From: Mycobacterium syngnathidarum
GTDB taxonomy: Bacteria; Actinomycetota; Actinomycetes; Mycobacteriales; Mycobacteriaceae
Assembly (NCBI RefSeq): GCF_001942625.1
Contig: NZ_MLCL01000077.1
Span: 1 to 64,000 of the forward strand
Reading direction: 5' to 3'
DNA: 64,000 nt
Shown: one piece after another, positions 10,687 through 20,644 of the stretch
Position numbering within the stretch: position 1 is the first letter of the stretch
How the letters are laid out: each line of letters begins with the position of its first letter
Notes under the pieces: model-generated
Databases searched by the model: none
What the model saw: only the letters and a program-made list of their open reading frames with translations
What the model was told of the DNA's origin: nothing
Program-made: the position numbers and the translations under genes

Positions 10687-11555
10687 CCGCATTCGGGGAT
10701 CGGAAGGTGAACCTGGCTTACGACGACCGCGGCGACGGCGAACCGGTGTTGTTCATCGCCGGTCAGGGAGGTCTCGGGCGGACTTGGGATCTTTTTCAGG
10801 TGCCCGCGTTTCGTGCCGCCGGCTATCGTGTGATCACCTTCGACAACAGGGGCGTGGGAGCCACGTCGGACGCCGAAGGGTTCACGTCGGCAACGATGGT
10901 GGCCGACACGGTCGAACTGATCGAGCGGCTCGACATATCTCCAGTCCGGGTGGTGGCGGTTTCGATGGGCTCGTACATCGCACAGGAACTGATGCTGTCG
11001 CGCCCCGAACTGGTGAGCCAGGCCGCGTTGATGGCCACCCGCGCCCGCCACGACCGTGCCCGAGAGTTCTTCGGTATCGCCGAACGGGACCTGGCCGAGG
11101 CAGGTGTGCGACTGCCTGCCACCTATGACGCGAAACTTCGTCTGCTTGAGAACTTTTCGCCGAGGACGTTGAACGACGAGGACACCGTTCGGGACTGGAT
11201 AGACATGTTCACCAGATGGCCGGCGAAGGTGACACCGGGTATCCGTGCCCAGTACGGCGTCGCGCCGCAGAGTGACCGGAGGCCCTCATACCGGGCCATC
11301 ACCACCGACGTGCTCGTCATCGGCTTCGCCGACGACCTCGTGATGCCGCCGCACCTCGGAGCGGAGGTGGCAGATGCCTTGCCCCACGGGCGATATCTCG
11401 AGATTCCCGATACCGGCCACCTTGGTTTCCTGGAACGGCCGGAAGTGGTGAACTCCGCGATTCTGGACTTCTTCTCGAATGGCGGTGGCCGTGCGGATCA
11501 GGTGCGGAATGGTTCCGACGTACAGCGGACGCACAGTTGGCCGTCAGCAATCTGA
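10683..11555 (+). CDS. Alpha/beta-hydrolase fold protein
   Basis: The 290-aa protein has the fold signature [10 protein letters not shown], a nucleophile elbow [10 protein letters not shown] (Ala replaces the first Gly of GxSxG, Ser near residue 98), an acid region FADDLVMPP and a catalytic His in [11 protein letters not shown]. The last 30 or so residues after FFSNGG look like an unstructured tail. It is translationally coupled to the acyl-AMP ligase. A type II thioesterase or editing or release role for the PKS/NRPS line is plausible, especially because the PKS has no thioesterase of its own; esterase activity on another substrate is the alternative. Confidence 0.85.
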   Translation: MTAFGDRKVNLAYDDRGDGEPVLFIAGQGGLGRTWDLFQVPAFRAAGYRVITFDNRGVGATSDAEGFTSATMVADTVELIERLDISPVRVVAVSMGSYIAQELMLSRPELVSQAALMATRARHDRAREFFGIAERDLAEAGVRLPATYDAKLRLLENFSPRTLNDEDTVRDWIDMFTRWPAKVTPGIRAQYGVAPQSDRRPSYRAITTDVLVIGFADDLVMPPHLGAEVADALPHGRYLEIPDTGHLGFLERPEVVNSAILDFFSNGGGRADQVRNGSDVQRTHSWPSAI

Positions 11556-11852
11556 GACTTGTTAGCTGAGTTAATCCGTTCCCGGGTCGGAGGTGCCCCG
11601 AATGCATTACGATCGCGTATCACCTTGGGAGTGGACCGATATGGAGGTGGCCTGAATGATGTACTTGTCAGGTTCGAGCTGTCCCGCCCGAGCTGTCGTG
11701 GGTCTGCCGTGACCGTCCAGCGTGGCTGGCTCCGAATGCCGGCTGCGTCAGACCCGTCGGTGCCTGGTCGAGGATTGCGGTCGATACACTTCGCCCAGTC
11801 TCGTGGCACGGATGGTCCGGAATAGGCTGCGAATTCAGGGGGTTCGTGAAAC
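11556..11852 (+). other. Intergenic region before the MmpS-MmpL-MmpL operon
   Basis: 297 bp with no credible gene; an 88-codon frame at 11559-11825 has no family resemblance or ribosome site. The region likely carries the promoter for the exporter genes, or is read through from the hydrolase gene. Confidence 0.45.
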
Positions 11853-12281
11853 GTGGGGGTTCTGAAGCGGATTTGGATTCCGCTGTTGATCTTGGTGGTC
11901 CTCGGTGCCGGGGGATTCACCGTCATGCGGCTGCACGGTGTGTTCGGCTCTCAGACCCGCCCTACGTACGCCGACACCGAACTGGAGGAACGCAAGCCTT
12001 ACGACCCTAAACAGTTGGTGTACGAGGTGTTTGGCCCGCCGGGAACGGTGGCCAACATCAGCTACTTCGACGTCGACGCGGAGCCTCAGTTTGTCGAGGG
12101 AGCAAGCTTGCCGTGGTCATTGAAGTTTCCGATGACCGAGGCCACGGCATTGGTCAATGTCATCGCACAAGGCGATAGCAACCGAATCGGCTGCCGCATC
12201 ATCGTCGATGACGAGGTCAAGGCGGAGCGGGTCGAGAATGGCGTAAGCGCCTTCACCTACTGTCTTTTGAAGGCCGCATGA
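11853..12281 (+). CDS. MmpS family membrane protein
   Basis: The 142-aa protein has one N-terminal membrane anchor (about residues 5-24), then a periplasmic domain with [35 protein letters not shown] and [13 protein letters not shown], all typical of MmpS. These proteins are accessory partners of MmpL exporters. It begins at GTG 11853 and its stop overlaps the ATG of the next gene by four bases. An MmpS followed by two MmpL genes is the arrangement of mmpS4-mmpL4a-mmpL4b in glycopeptidolipid loci, so it is probably the MmpS4 type; paralogue-level naming would need a tree. Confidence 0.93.
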   Translation: MGVLKRIWIPLLILVVLGAGGFTVMRLHGVFGSQTRPTYADTELEERKPYDPKQLVYEVFGPPGTVANISYFDVDAEPQFVEGASLPWSLKFPMTEATALVNVIAQGDSNRIGCRIIVDDEVKAERVENGVSAFTYCLLKAA

Positions 12282-15160
12282 CCAGCCCGGAGACCAGCCG
12301 CAAACCGCCGCTCATCGCGCGTGCGATCCGCCTGCTCGCGGTGCCGATCATCCTCGGGTGGTTGGTGATCGCATATCTGCTGAGTGCGGTGGTTCCGCCG
12401 CTGGAGCAGGTCGAGAAAGAGCACTCCGTATCGCTGATACCCAACGACGCGCCGTCGTTCGAGGCGATTCAGCGGATGGGCCGGAACTTCGGCGAAGCCA
12501 CCTCGAACAGCGCGGCGATCATCGTCTTGGAGGGGCAACAGCCGCTCGGCGATGAAGCGCACCGTTACTACGACGATCTGGTTCGCCAGCTCAAGGCCGA
12601 CACGGCACATGTGCAGCATGTGCAGGATTTCTGGGGCGACCCGCTGATGGCCGGCGCGGCGCAAAGCGCCGATGGCAAGGCCGTTTACGTCCAGATGGGG
12701 CTCGCCGGCGATCTCGGCCAGGCGGCGTCGAACGAGTCCCTGGAATCGGTTCGGGAGATCGTCGAGCGGAGTTCACCGCCTCCGGGTGTCCAGGCGTATG
12801 TCACCGGCCCGGCGGCGATGGTGGCCGATCTGAGCGCGAGTGGCAACAAGACCGTCCTGCTCGTCACAGGTCTGAGCCTCGCCGTGATCTTGACGATGTT
12901 GCTGTTTTTCTTCCGATCGATCTTCACGGCCGTGATCCTGCTGTTCCTGGTGGGCATTCAATTGCAGGTAGCGCGCGGGGTGGTCGCATTTCTCGGGGAT
13001 CAGGGCCTCATCGGCCTTTCCACGTATGCGGTCAATCTCCTGGTGACACTGGGCATCGCGGCGGGGACCGACTACGGCATCTTCTTCGTCGGGCGCTACC
13101 AGGAGGCGCGTCAGGCCGGCGAGGACAAGGAACAGGCTTTCTACACCACGTATCGCAGCGTCGGAAAGGTGGTGCTGGCATCCGGATTGACCATTGCCGG
13201 TGCCGTTTTCTGCCTCAGCTTCACCCGCTTGCCGTACTTCCGGACGCTTGGCATTCCGTGCGCCCTGGGCATGGTGGTGGCGGTGGCGGTGGCCCTGACG
13301 CTGATCCCCGCGGTCCTCTCGCTGGGCAGTCGAATGAGATTGTTCGAGCCGAAGCGCCAGATCATCGCGCGCCGGTGGCGCCGCATCGGGACTGCGATCG
13401 TTCGCTGGCCCGCACCCATTCTGGTCGCCGCCTGTGCGGTCTCATTGATCGGCCTGCTGGCGCTGCCGGCGTATCAGGCCGGCTACAACGACCAGAATTA
13501 TCTGCCGAAGGACATTCCCGCCAACGCCGGTTACGAAGCTGCCGGCCGGCACTTTCAGCAGTCGTTGATGGCGTCGCCGGACGTACTGCTGGTCGAGGCC
13601 GATCATGACATGCGGAACGCGTCCGACTTTCTGGTGTTGAACAGGCTGACCAAGGGCGTTCTGGCGGTGCCCGGCGTGGCCCGGGTACAGGCGGCGACCC
13701 GGCCGGAAGGTATTCCGCTCAAGCACACCACGATTCCCTTCATCATCAGCTCGTCGAACGCCGGCCAACTGCAGCTCCTGCCGTTTCAGAAAGCCCGGAT
13801 GAACGACCTGCTCGTCCAGGCCGAAGAGATTTCGAAAACCATCGCGGTGATGGAACGCATGTACGCACTGATGCAGCAACTCGCCGTGACGACCAACAAT
13901 CTGGTGGGCAAGACGCACGAACTCGAAGACACCACTCTGGAGTTGCGGGACCACATGGCGGACTTCGACGACTTCTGGCGTCCGGTCCGGAACTATTTGT
14001 ACTGGGAGCCGCACTGTTTCAACATCCCGCTCTGCTGGTCGATCAAGTCTCTGTTCGAGGCACTCGACGGTGTGGATCAACTCACCGTGTCGATGCATGA
14101 GCTGATCGGCAACCTCGATCAGCTCAACCTGCTGATGCCGCAGATGATCGCCCAGTTCCCCGCGATGATCGCGACGATGCGGAGCACGCGGACCATGATG
14201 CTGTCGATGCGCAGCACCATGGCGGGGGTGCTGGCGCAGATGGACGAGATGTCCGATGGCGCCACCGCCATGGGCCGGGCATTCGACGATGCCAGGAATG
14301 ACGACTCCTTCTACATCCCGCCCGAGGTCTTCAAGAACGCGGACTTCAAGCGGGTCATGGACGTGTTCTTGTCGCCGGACGGGAAGACAGCGCGCCTGCT
14401 CATCTCACAACGCGGGGATCCCGCGACGCCCGAGGGTATCGCGCGCGTCGATCCGATCAGAACGGCCGCCGAGGAGGCACTCAAGGGGACGCCGTTGGAG
14501 AGCGCCAAGCTTTTCTTGACCGGAAGCTCGGCGATGGCAAAAGATCAGGTGGACGGGTCGACCTATGACCTGATGATCGCCGGAATCGCCGCGCTGTGCC
14601 TGATCTTCATCATCATGCTGATCATGATTCGAAGCCTCGTCGCGGCCTTGGTGATCGTGGGGACGGTGGCTCTGTCGCTCGGCGCCGCTTTCGGCTTGTC
14701 GGTCCTGATCTGGCAGCACATTCTGGGAATCCAGTTGAACTGGATCGTGCTGGCGATCGCACTCATCATCCTGTTGGCAGTCGGGTCTGACTACAACCTG
14801 CTGTTGGTGTCCCGGATGAAAGAGGAGATCGCGGCGGGCATCAACACGGGCATCATCCGCGCCATGGCCGGTAGCGGAAAAGTGGTGACGATCGCGGGCC
14901 TGGTGTTTGCCGCAACCATGTTGGCGATGTTGGCCAGCGATGTGCTCACCATCGGCCAGGTGGGTTCCACCATCGGGATCGGCTTGCTGTTCGACACCCT
15001 GATCGTGCGGGCGTTCATGACACCGTCCATCGCCGCCCTACTGGGCAGATGGTTCTGGTGGCCGTTGCATGTTCGACAGCGACCGGCCAGTGCGATGCTG
15101 CGGCCGATCGGGCCGCGGCCGCTGGTTCGTTCCCTGTTGCTCAACCCCGACGAACGCTGA
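12278..15160 (+). CDS. MmpL lipid exporter, first of a tandem pair
   Basis: The 960-aa RND transporter has a membrane helix near residue 15-35, a periplasmic domain, a five-helix block around 185-350, a second large periplasmic domain (about 390-740) and a second helical block (about 760-930). The proton-relay Asp-Tyr pairs of MmpL proteins are present: [15 protein letters not shown] (Asp near 264) and [16 protein letters not shown] (Asp near 838). The central domain has the helical-repeat character and the [13 protein letters not shown] cysteine pair seen in MmpL4-like proteins. It exports a lipid across the inner membrane using the proton gradient. It is coupled to MmpS upstream; the next MmpL starts two bases after its stop. 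Confidence 0.95.
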   Translation: MTSPETSRKPPLIARAIRLLAVPIILGWLVIAYLLSAVVPPLEQVEKEHSVSLIPNDAPSFEAIQRMGRNFGEATSNSAAIIVLEGQQPLGDEAHRYYDDLVRQLKADTAHVQHVQDFWGDPLMAGAAQSADGKAVYVQMGLAGDLGQAASNESLESVREIVERSSPPPGVQAYVTGPAAMVADLSASGNKTVLLVTGLSLAVILTMLLFFFRSIFTAVILLFLVGIQLQVARGVVAFLGDQGLIGLSTYAVNLLVTLGIAAGTDYGIFFVGRYQEARQAGEDKEQAFYTTYRSVGKVVLASGLTIAGAVFCLSFTRLPYFRTLGIPCALGMVVAVAVALTLIPAVLSLGSRMRLFEPKRQIIARRWRRIGTAIVRWPAPILVAACAVSLIGLLALPAYQAGYNDQNYLPKDIPANAGYEAAGRHFQQSLMASPDVLLVEADHDMRNASDFLVLNRLTKGVLAVPGVARVQAATRPEGIPLKHTTIPFIISSSNAGQLQLLPFQKARMNDLLVQAEEISKTIAVMERMYALMQQLAVTTNNLVGKTHELEDTTLELRDHMADFDDFWRPVRNYLYWEPHCFNIPLCWSIKSLFEALDGVDQLTVSMHELIGNLDQLNLLMPQMIAQFPAMIATMRSTRTMMLSMRSTMAGVLAQMDEMSDGATAMGRAFDDARNDDSFYIPPEVFKNADFKRVMDVFLSPDGKTARLLISQRGDPATPEGIARVDPIRTAAEEALKGTPLESAKLFLTGSSAMAKDQVDGSTYDLMIAGIAALCLIFIIMLIMIRSLVAALVIVGTVALSLGAAFGLSVLIWQHILGIQLNWIVLAIALIILLAVGSDYNLLLVSRMKEEIAAGINTGIIRAMAGSGKVVTIAGLVFAATMLAMLASDVLTIGQVGSTIGIGLLFDTLIVRAFMTPSIAALLGRWFWWPLHVRQRPASAMLRPIGPRPLVRSLLLNPDER

Positions 15161-15162
15161 TC

Positions 15163-18030
15163 GTGGTGAGCAACAAGCCACCGCGTATTGCGAGGATCAT
15201 TCACCGACTGGCGGTGCCGATCATTCTCGGCTGGTTGGTGTTCGTCGCCGTCGTCACCTTCGCCATCCCGTCGCTCGAACAAGTGGGACGGCAGTATTCG
15301 GTGTCGCTGGTACCGAAAGATGCCCCTTCGTTTCAGGCGATGCAGCAGATCGGCCGGAATTTCGGTGAATCGGATTCCGACAGTGTGGCGATGATCGTTC
15401 TGGAGAGCCAGGAGCCTCTGGGCGACGAGGCGCACCGCTATTACGACGACCTGGTGCGGCAGCTGAAGGCCGACACCCGCCACGTGCAGCACGTGCAGGA
15501 TTACTGGGGCGATCCGCTCACCGCGCCGGCGGTCCAGAGCGCCGACGACAAGGCGGTCTACGTCCAGCTGAATCTTGCTGGTAACCAAGGCGAATCGCTG
15601 GCGACCGAATCCGTAGAGGCGATCCGGGACCTCGTGGCTCGGACGCCGGCACCCTCGGGGCTGAACGCGTACGTCACCGGTCCCGCGCCGCTGGTCGCGG
15701 ACATGAACCATGCCGGCGACAAATCGATCATCAAGATCACCATCGTCACACTCGTGGTGATCCTCGCGATGCTGCTGCTGGTCTACCGGTCGATCGTCAC
15801 TGCGGTGCTGCTTCTGGCCATGGTGGGTATCCAGGTTCAGGCGGCGCGGGGAGTGGTGGCATTCCTCGGAATGCACCAGGTCATCGGGCTTTCGACGTTC
15901 GCGGTCAACCTGCTGGTGTCGCTCGGCATCGCGGTCGGAACCGACTACGGCATATTTTTCCTCGGCCGGTATCAGGAGGCGCGACAGGCCGGGCAAGAAC
16001 GGGAAGCCGCTTTCTACACCACATTTCAGAGCGTGGGCAAGGTGGTATTGGGCTCTGGGTTGACCATCGCCGGAGCGATCTTCTGCCTGAGCTTCGCTCG
16101 ACTGCCCTATTTCCAGACCATGGGTGTTCCGACTGCCACGGCGATGGTTGTCGCGGTCATGGTCGCGCTCACCCTGGTTCCTGCGGTGCTCTTGGTGGGC
16201 GGGCGTTTCGGGCTGTTCGAACCCAAGCGAAAAATCATCGTTCGCCGGTGGCGGAGGCTGGCGACGGCGATCGTCCGATGGCCGGCACCCATTCTGGTCA
16301 CCGCCTGTGTGATCGCACTTACCGGCTTGTTGGCGTTGCCGGCCTACGAGACCAGCTACAACGACCGCCTCTATGTCCCTGGAGACATTCCTGCCAACGT
16401 CGGATATGCGGCTGCCGAGAGGCACTTTCCGCAATCCCGGATGACGCCTGACATCTTGATGCTCGAGGCCGACCACGATATGCGTAATCCGGCGGATCTG
16501 CTCGTGTTGAACAAGTTGGCCAAGGGAATCTTCGCTGTTCAGGGCATCTCCCGCGTGCAGGGGATAACGCGTCCCGAGGGGAACCCGATCGATCGGACGT
16601 CGATCCCGTTTCTGCTCAGCTTGCAGAGCGCCAATCAGCAGCAGGTGTTGCCGTTCCAGCGGAATCGTATGGAGGACCTGTTGAAGCAGGCCGACGACAT
16701 CACCACGCTGATCAACATCACGCAGCGGCTGTACGGTATCGGTCAGCAAATGGTCAGCACGACGGATCGAATGACAGAGAATACGCGTGAATTGGCCGAG
16801 GTCACCGATGAGCTCCGTGACCACGTTGCCGATTTCGACGACTTCTTCCGGCCGATCCGCAACTACTTCTACTGGGAACCGCACTGCTTCGACATTCCTT
16901 TCTGTTGGTCGACGCGGTCTCTGTTCGACGCCCTCGACGGGGTCGACGCGGTCTCGGACCAGATGACTGATCTCAGCAAGGAGACCGACAAGCTCAACGT
17001 GCTCATGCCTCAGCTGATGGGGCAGTTCCCGAAGATGATCGCGAGCATGAAGACGATGCGGTCCGCGCTGCTGACCATGCACAGCACGATGGCCGGCACC
17101 TTCGCTTTGATGGATGAGATGAGCACGAACGCCACCGCCATGGGACAGGCCTTCGACGCCGCCCGAAACGACGACTCCTTCTACCTTCCGCCCGAAGTCC
17201 TCCAGAACGAGGATTTCAAACGTGCGATGAACCTGTTCTTCTCGCCCGATGGAAAGTCGGCCCGTTTCATCATTTCCCACCGCGGGGATCCCGCCACGCC
17301 CGAAGGCATCTCACGGGTCAACGCAGTGGTCGACGCGGCCGAAGAGGCGCTCAAGCTGACTCCGCTGGAGCACGGCAGGATCTACCTGGCTGGCACGGCC
17401 CCGACGTTCAAGGACATGCGCGACGGCTCCACTTACGATCTGCTGATCGCCGGCGTGGCCGCACTGTGTCTGATCTTCGTCATCATGCTGTTGGTGACGC
17501 GCAGCCTGATCGCCGCGCTGGTCATCGTCGGCACGGTGGCGTTGTCGCTCGGTGCGGCGTTCGGGCTGTCGGTGCTGATCTGGCAGCACATTCTCGGCAT
17601 AAACCTGCACTGGCTCGTCCTGGCGATGTCCGTGATCGTGCTGTTGGCCGTCGGCTCCGATTACAACTTGCTGCTGGTGTCCCGGATGAAGGAGGAAATC
17701 CATGCGGGCATCAACACCGGGATCATCCGCGCCATGGGCGGCAGTGGAAAGGTCGTGACGGCAGCCGGTCTGGTCTTCGCATTCACCATGATGTCGATGG
17801 TGGTCAGTGATCTGCGAATCATCGGTCAGGTGGGTTCGACGATCGGCATCGGCCTGTTGTTGGACACCCTGGTGGTGCGTGCGCTCATGACGCCGTCCAT
17901 CGCCGCGCTGCTGGGTCCGTGGTTCTGGTGGCCGCAACGGGTGCGCCGGCGGCCGGCCAGCGCGCTGCTGCGGGACACCGCTCCGCGGCCGGTCGTGCGG
18001 TCCCTCATGCTTCCGTCAGACGAGCGCTGA
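15163..18030 (+). CDS. MmpL lipid exporter, second of a tandem pair
   Basis: The 955-aa product is closely similar to the preceding MmpL over its full length. It has the same architecture, the same relay motifs ([15 protein letters not shown] and [16 protein letters not shown]) and the same cysteine pair ([13 protein letters not shown]). The start is GTG 15163 (GTG 15166 is equally possible), directly after the previous stop. In glycopeptidolipid loci both MmpL4a and MmpL4b are needed for export, so the pair may work together. Divergence is spread over the periplasmic parts, while the last helical block is nearly identical, consistent with an old tandem duplication under common function. Confidence 0.95.
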   Translation: MVSNKPPRIARIIHRLAVPIILGWLVFVAVVTFAIPSLEQVGRQYSVSLVPKDAPSFQAMQQIGRNFGESDSDSVAMIVLESQEPLGDEAHRYYDDLVRQLKADTRHVQHVQDYWGDPLTAPAVQSADDKAVYVQLNLAGNQGESLATESVEAIRDLVARTPAPSGLNAYVTGPAPLVADMNHAGDKSIIKITIVTLVVILAMLLLVYRSIVTAVLLLAMVGIQVQAARGVVAFLGMHQVIGLSTFAVNLLVSLGIAVGTDYGIFFLGRYQEARQAGQEREAAFYTTFQSVGKVVLGSGLTIAGAIFCLSFARLPYFQTMGVPTATAMVVAVMVALTLVPAVLLVGGRFGLFEPKRKIIVRRWRRLATAIVRWPAPILVTACVIALTGLLALPAYETSYNDRLYVPGDIPANVGYAAAERHFPQSRMTPDILMLEADHDMRNPADLLVLNKLAKGIFAVQGISRVQGITRPEGNPIDRTSIPFLLSLQSANQQQVLPFQRNRMEDLLKQADDITTLINITQRLYGIGQQMVSTTDRMTENTRELAEVTDELRDHVADFDDFFRPIRNYFYWEPHCFDIPFCWSTRSLFDALDGVDAVSDQMTDLSKETDKLNVLMPQLMGQFPKMIASMKTMRSALLTMHSTMAGTFALMDEMSTNATAMGQAFDAARNDDSFYLPPEVLQNEDFKRAMNLFFSPDGKSARFIISHRGDPATPEGISRVNAVVDAAEEALKLTPLEHGRIYLAGTAPTFKDMRDGSTYDLLIAGVAALCLIFVIMLLVTRSLIAALVIVGTVALSLGAAFGLSVLIWQHILGINLHWLVLAMSVIVLLAVGSDYNLLLVSRMKEEIHAGINTGIIRAMGGSGKVVTAAGLVFAFTMMSMVVSDLRIIGQVGSTIGIGLLLDTLVVRALMTPSIAALLGPWFWWPQRVRRRPASALLRDTAPRPVVRSLMLPSDER

Positions 18031-18176
18031 CTTCCGGGGTCTTCGGTTGGCGCCACGCAAACTATTTCTTGTGGAAATTAATAAAATTCGTCGACAAAGC
18101 AGCAAATTGCCAAAACGCGCAAGCACATTCACGATCGACGGGTAGAGTCCGGGCATCGGGGGGAGGAGGTCTACGC

Positions 18177-18503
18177 ATGAATGAACGATTGCAGATAAGG
18201 GCGGCAGTTGCCGTCGGCGCCTTGGCAATGTCCCTTTCTGCCGGGGCGGGGGTCGCGTCCGCAGACCCCAGGCTTGATTCGGCTGTGAACACCACCTGTA
18301 ACTATTCACAGGTGATGGGCGCGCTCAATGCGCAGAGTCCCATGGCCGGTGCATCGCCGGCGGTGCAGTCGGTCCTGGGGCAGTTCCTGGATTCGCCACG
18401 GGATCAGCGGCAGCGTATGGCCGAGGGCATCGCCGCTCAACCGGCCAACCAGCCCTATCTGGGGTTGTTGCAGACGGTTTTCGACACCTGCAACAACTTC
18501 TGA
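18177..18503 (+). CDS. Hemophore-like small secreted protein
   Basis: The 108-aa precursor has a Sec signal peptide (ending near AGVASA, about residue 31) and a small all-helical mature domain containing two cysteines (NTTCNYSQVMGAL and FDTCNNF). This matches the mycobacterial hemophore-related family (Rv0203 type), which binds heme outside the cell; heme binding by this member is not shown by sequence. The start ATG 18177 follows GGGAGGAGG by seven bases. It lies 146 bp after the MmpL pair and ends six bases from the convergent IclR gene, so it is probably a separate transcript. Confidence 0.75.
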   Translation: MNERLQIRAAVAVGALAMSLSAGAGVASADPRLDSAVNTTCNYSQVMGALNAQSPMAGASPAVQSVLGQFLDSPRDQRQRMAEGIAAQPANQPYLGLLQTVFDTCNNF

Positions 18504-18509
18504 CCGGGT

Positions 18510-19412
18510 TCAGCGCCGGGGTTTGACGCCGCCCAGTTGGGCGGTGAGCGCGTCGGCCGTTGCCACCAGCGCCTCGGCCCGCTCGGCGATCTCGTTGTCG
18601 GTCAAGGCCGTTCCGATGTGCAGCGAGGCCGCCATGACCTGACGTTGGTAGTGGTCGAACACCGGTGCGGAGATGACGCTGATATCCGAGCGTCCGTCGG
18701 TTCCGCCCTCATCGCGCAGGTAGACCCGTTCGCCGATGTCGGAGACCAGCTCGCTGAGCAGTGCGCGTAGTTCGTCGGGCAGGTTGGTCGACATTCCCGC
18801 CATCAGTGCGTAGAGCCTGCGACCACCGGGAGTCAGTCGTTCCACCAGATACCCGTCGGCGCGGCAGTTTTCGATCACGCGCTGCAGCCGGGCTGACTCG
18901 GTGCGCAGCGGGATCGTCGGCGCCTTGGCCAGCCAGGTCCGCAGCGCATTGTCATCCCACAGCACGAACATCAAGCCGACCGGCGGAGCAAACGGATAGC
19001 TCTGGCCTACGCGCACGCCGGGATCACGGCCCGGCGGCCCGACCAGCTCGAGCACGGTGATCCGGTCGTCGACCACCGCTGTCAGGCCCACGGAGGTGTC
19101 GAAAGCGGCTGACAGTGCGTGTAACTCGGCGCGCGCCGCCGGGTTGACGCGCATCGACTCCTGGGCTGCGTGCCCCAGGGTGATCAAGCTCGGTCCCAGA
19201 CGGTACGTCTTGTCGCCGTCGTCGCGGATCAGGTAGCCGGCGTCGACAAGTGTGCTCAGGATGCCCAAGCACGTCGGCTTGCTCAGTCCGACTCGGCGGG
19301 TGAGCTCGGAGAGCCCGAATCGATCCTGCGGATGGTGGGACAGAAAATCCAGGATGGCCACCACCCGGGCGGTCGGCGGTGAGGCACGGCCGACCGGCTC
19401 GTTGTCTGGCAT
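18510..19412 (-). CDS. IclR family transcriptional regulator
   Basis: The 300-aa protein has an N-terminal winged helix (GLSELTRRVGLSKPTCLGIL, about residues 33-52) and a C-terminal effector-binding domain with the typical IclR ending around VMAASLHIG. Its product is a cytoplasmic DNA-binding dimer that senses a small molecule. The start at ATG 19412 (MPDNEP) is preferred over the ATG at 19448, which would put the coding region inside the KstR box. It is divergent from the Rv3531c-like gene, with an 18-bp perfect palindrome between them, so it probably regulates itself and that sterol operon. M. tuberculosis has no IclR gene here that I recall. Confidence 0.88.
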   Translation of the reverse strand: MPDNEPVGRASPPTARVVAILDFLSHHPQDRFGLSELTRRVGLSKPTCLGILSTLVDAGYLIRDDGDKTYRLGPSLITLGHAAQESMRVNPAARAELHALSAAFDTSVGLTAVVDDRITVLELVGPPGRDPGVRVGQSYPFAPPVGLMFVLWDDNALRTWLAKAPTIPLRTESARLQRVIENCRADGYLVERLTPGGRRLYALMAGMSTNLPDELRALLSELVSDIGERVYLRDEGGTDGRSDISVISAPVFDHYQRQVMAASLHIGTALTDNEIAERAEALVATADALTAQLGGVKPRR

Positions 19413-19440
19413 CGGACCCTCCCGGGGCGTTGACTCGCAT

Positions 19441-19454
19441 TGGAACACGTTCTA
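19441..19454. promoter_or_regulatory. KstR-type operator
   Basis: TGGAACACGTTCTA is a full match to TnnAACnnGTTnnA, the site of the cholesterol-responsive TetR repressor KstR. It lies in the divergent region between the IclR gene and the Rv3531c-like gene, so one or both are probably de-repressed by sterol metabolites. Confidence 0.85.
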
Positions 19455-19480
19455 GTGTCAGGTAGGAAACTCTACCACCA

Positions 19481-19498
19481 CGGTCCAATATTGGACCG
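19481..19498. promoter_or_regulatory. 18-bp perfect palindrome, probable IclR operator
   Basis: CGGTCCAATATTGGACCG is exactly self-complementary. It sits 17 bases before the start of the Rv3531c-like gene and 69 bases upstream of the IclR start. IclR proteins bind similar short palindromes with A/T-rich centres. A weaker inverted repeat (GGTAG, six bases, CTACC) lies at 19461-19476. Confidence 0.6.
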
Positions 19499-19514
19499 AG
19501 AGAGCAGATGCTGG

Positions 19515-20642
19515 ATGTACTCACAACCACTGGCTGACGCCATCGCCGAGGCGGAACGCTTGGTGACCGCCGCGCCGTTCATAGAGTCGGAAGCGGATCT
19601 CCTCGAGGGCCTGCAGTACCTGGCCGGGTGTATCGCTGCCTGTACCCATGTCGGGTTCAACTACGACCGCGACCACCCGTTCCTGCACAGCGGAACCGGG
19701 CCCTTCACCAAGATGGCCCTGGACAACCCCGACACCCTGTACTTCGGTACCCGCGTGCAGCCCGGACACGAGTACGTCGTCACCGGCAAGCGCGGCACCA
19801 CCACTGATCTGAGCTTCCAGATCCTCGGCGGTGAGTACACCGACGACAACGTGCCGATCAGCCAGGCCGCATTCGACGATCGCGAACTCGACATCGCCGC
19901 CGACGGCACCTTCGAGTACCGCTTCACCCCGACAACCCCGTCGCAGCTGCTGATCCGCGAGGTCTACAACGACTGGTCGGCGCAGCGCGGCTCCATCAGT
20001 GTCTCGCGCACCGACACGGCAGGTACCGCCCCGGCGCCGCTGACCAAAGAGCTGATCGAGAAGCGTTACGCCGTCGCGGGCAAGCAACTGGTGCAGCGAG
20101 TCAAGACGTGGCTGCAGTTCCCCAAGTGGTTCTATGACAACCTGCCGGTCAACACGTTGACCGAACCCCGCCTGACCCCCGGCGGGCTCGCCACCCAGTA
20201 CTCGTCGGTCGGGCACTACGACATGACGCCTGACCAGGCCATGATCATCACGCTGCCGGTGCCGGATGCGCCCTACCTGGGCTTCCAGCTCGGGAGCCTC
20301 TGGTACATCTCGCTCGACTACATCAACCATCAGACCTCGCTGAACGGCGCCCAGGCGCAAGCCGACCCGGACGGCAAGATCCGCATCGTGGTGTCCGAGA
20401 ACAACCCTGGTGTCACCAACTGGTGCGAGACGCTCGGGCATCTCAAGGGATACGTGCAGTTCCGCTGGCAGCGCGTCTCACGTGAGTTGACTGCCGAGGA
20501 CGGGCCGACGTGCGAAATCGTCGACCTCGACGCAGTGGCCTCGAAGCTGCCGTACTACGAGAGCAACAAGATTTCCGACGAAGACTGGCGCGCGCGAATT
20601 GCGCTGCGGCAAAAGCTCATTGGCGAGAGGATGGTGGGCTGA
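19515..20642 (+). CDS. Rv3531c-like sterol-cluster protein (DUF1214-like)
   Basis: The 375-aa protein has no catalytic motif that I recognise. Its C-terminal half (about 200-330: a beta-rich section with SVGHYDMTPDQAMIITLPVP and VSENNPGVTNWCETLGH) resembles DUF1214 proteins. By order and size it corresponds to Rv3531c, first gene of a set also containing Rv3530c and Rv3529c homologues, which follow here on the same strand. The start at 19515 is taken because the longer frame would run through the operators. A KstR-type box and a palindrome lie upstream. The role in steroid catabolism is inferred from regulation and context; the biochemical function is unknown. Confidence 0.8.
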   Translation: MYSQPLADAIAEAERLVTAAPFIESEADLLEGLQYLAGCIAACTHVGFNYDRDHPFLHSGTGPFTKMALDNPDTLYFGTRVQPGHEYVVTGKRGTTTDLSFQILGGEYTDDNVPISQAAFDDRELDIAADGTFEYRFTPTTPSQLLIREVYNDWSAQRGSISVSRTDTAGTAPAPLTKELIEKRYAVAGKQLVQRVKTWLQFPKWFYDNLPVNTLTEPRLTPGGLATQYSSVGHYDMTPDQAMIITLPVPDAPYLGFQLGSLWYISLDYINHQTSLNGAQAQADPDGKIRIVVSENNPGVTNWCETLGHLKGYVQFRWQRVSRELTAEDGPTCEIVDLDAVASKLPYYESNKISDEDWRARIALRQKLIGERMVG

Positions 20643-20644
20643 CC

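Noticed and set aside
14791..17280. 829-codon minus-strand frame antisense to the MmpL pair
   Set aside because: It is rich in Arg, His, Asp and Gly as expected for the complement of high-GC coding DNA, has no domain, and lies wholly over a well-supported MmpL gene.
1..18030. Naming the locus a glycopeptidolipid cluster
   Set aside because: Only Gap and MmpS-MmpL-MmpL are shared for certain; no sugar-handling genes are visible and the NRPS is cut off, so the product cannot be named.
19440..19514. Upstream ATG giving 25 extra residues for the Rv3531c-like protein
   Set aside because: That start would put the KstR box and the palindrome inside the coding region; ATG 19515 gives the expected length.
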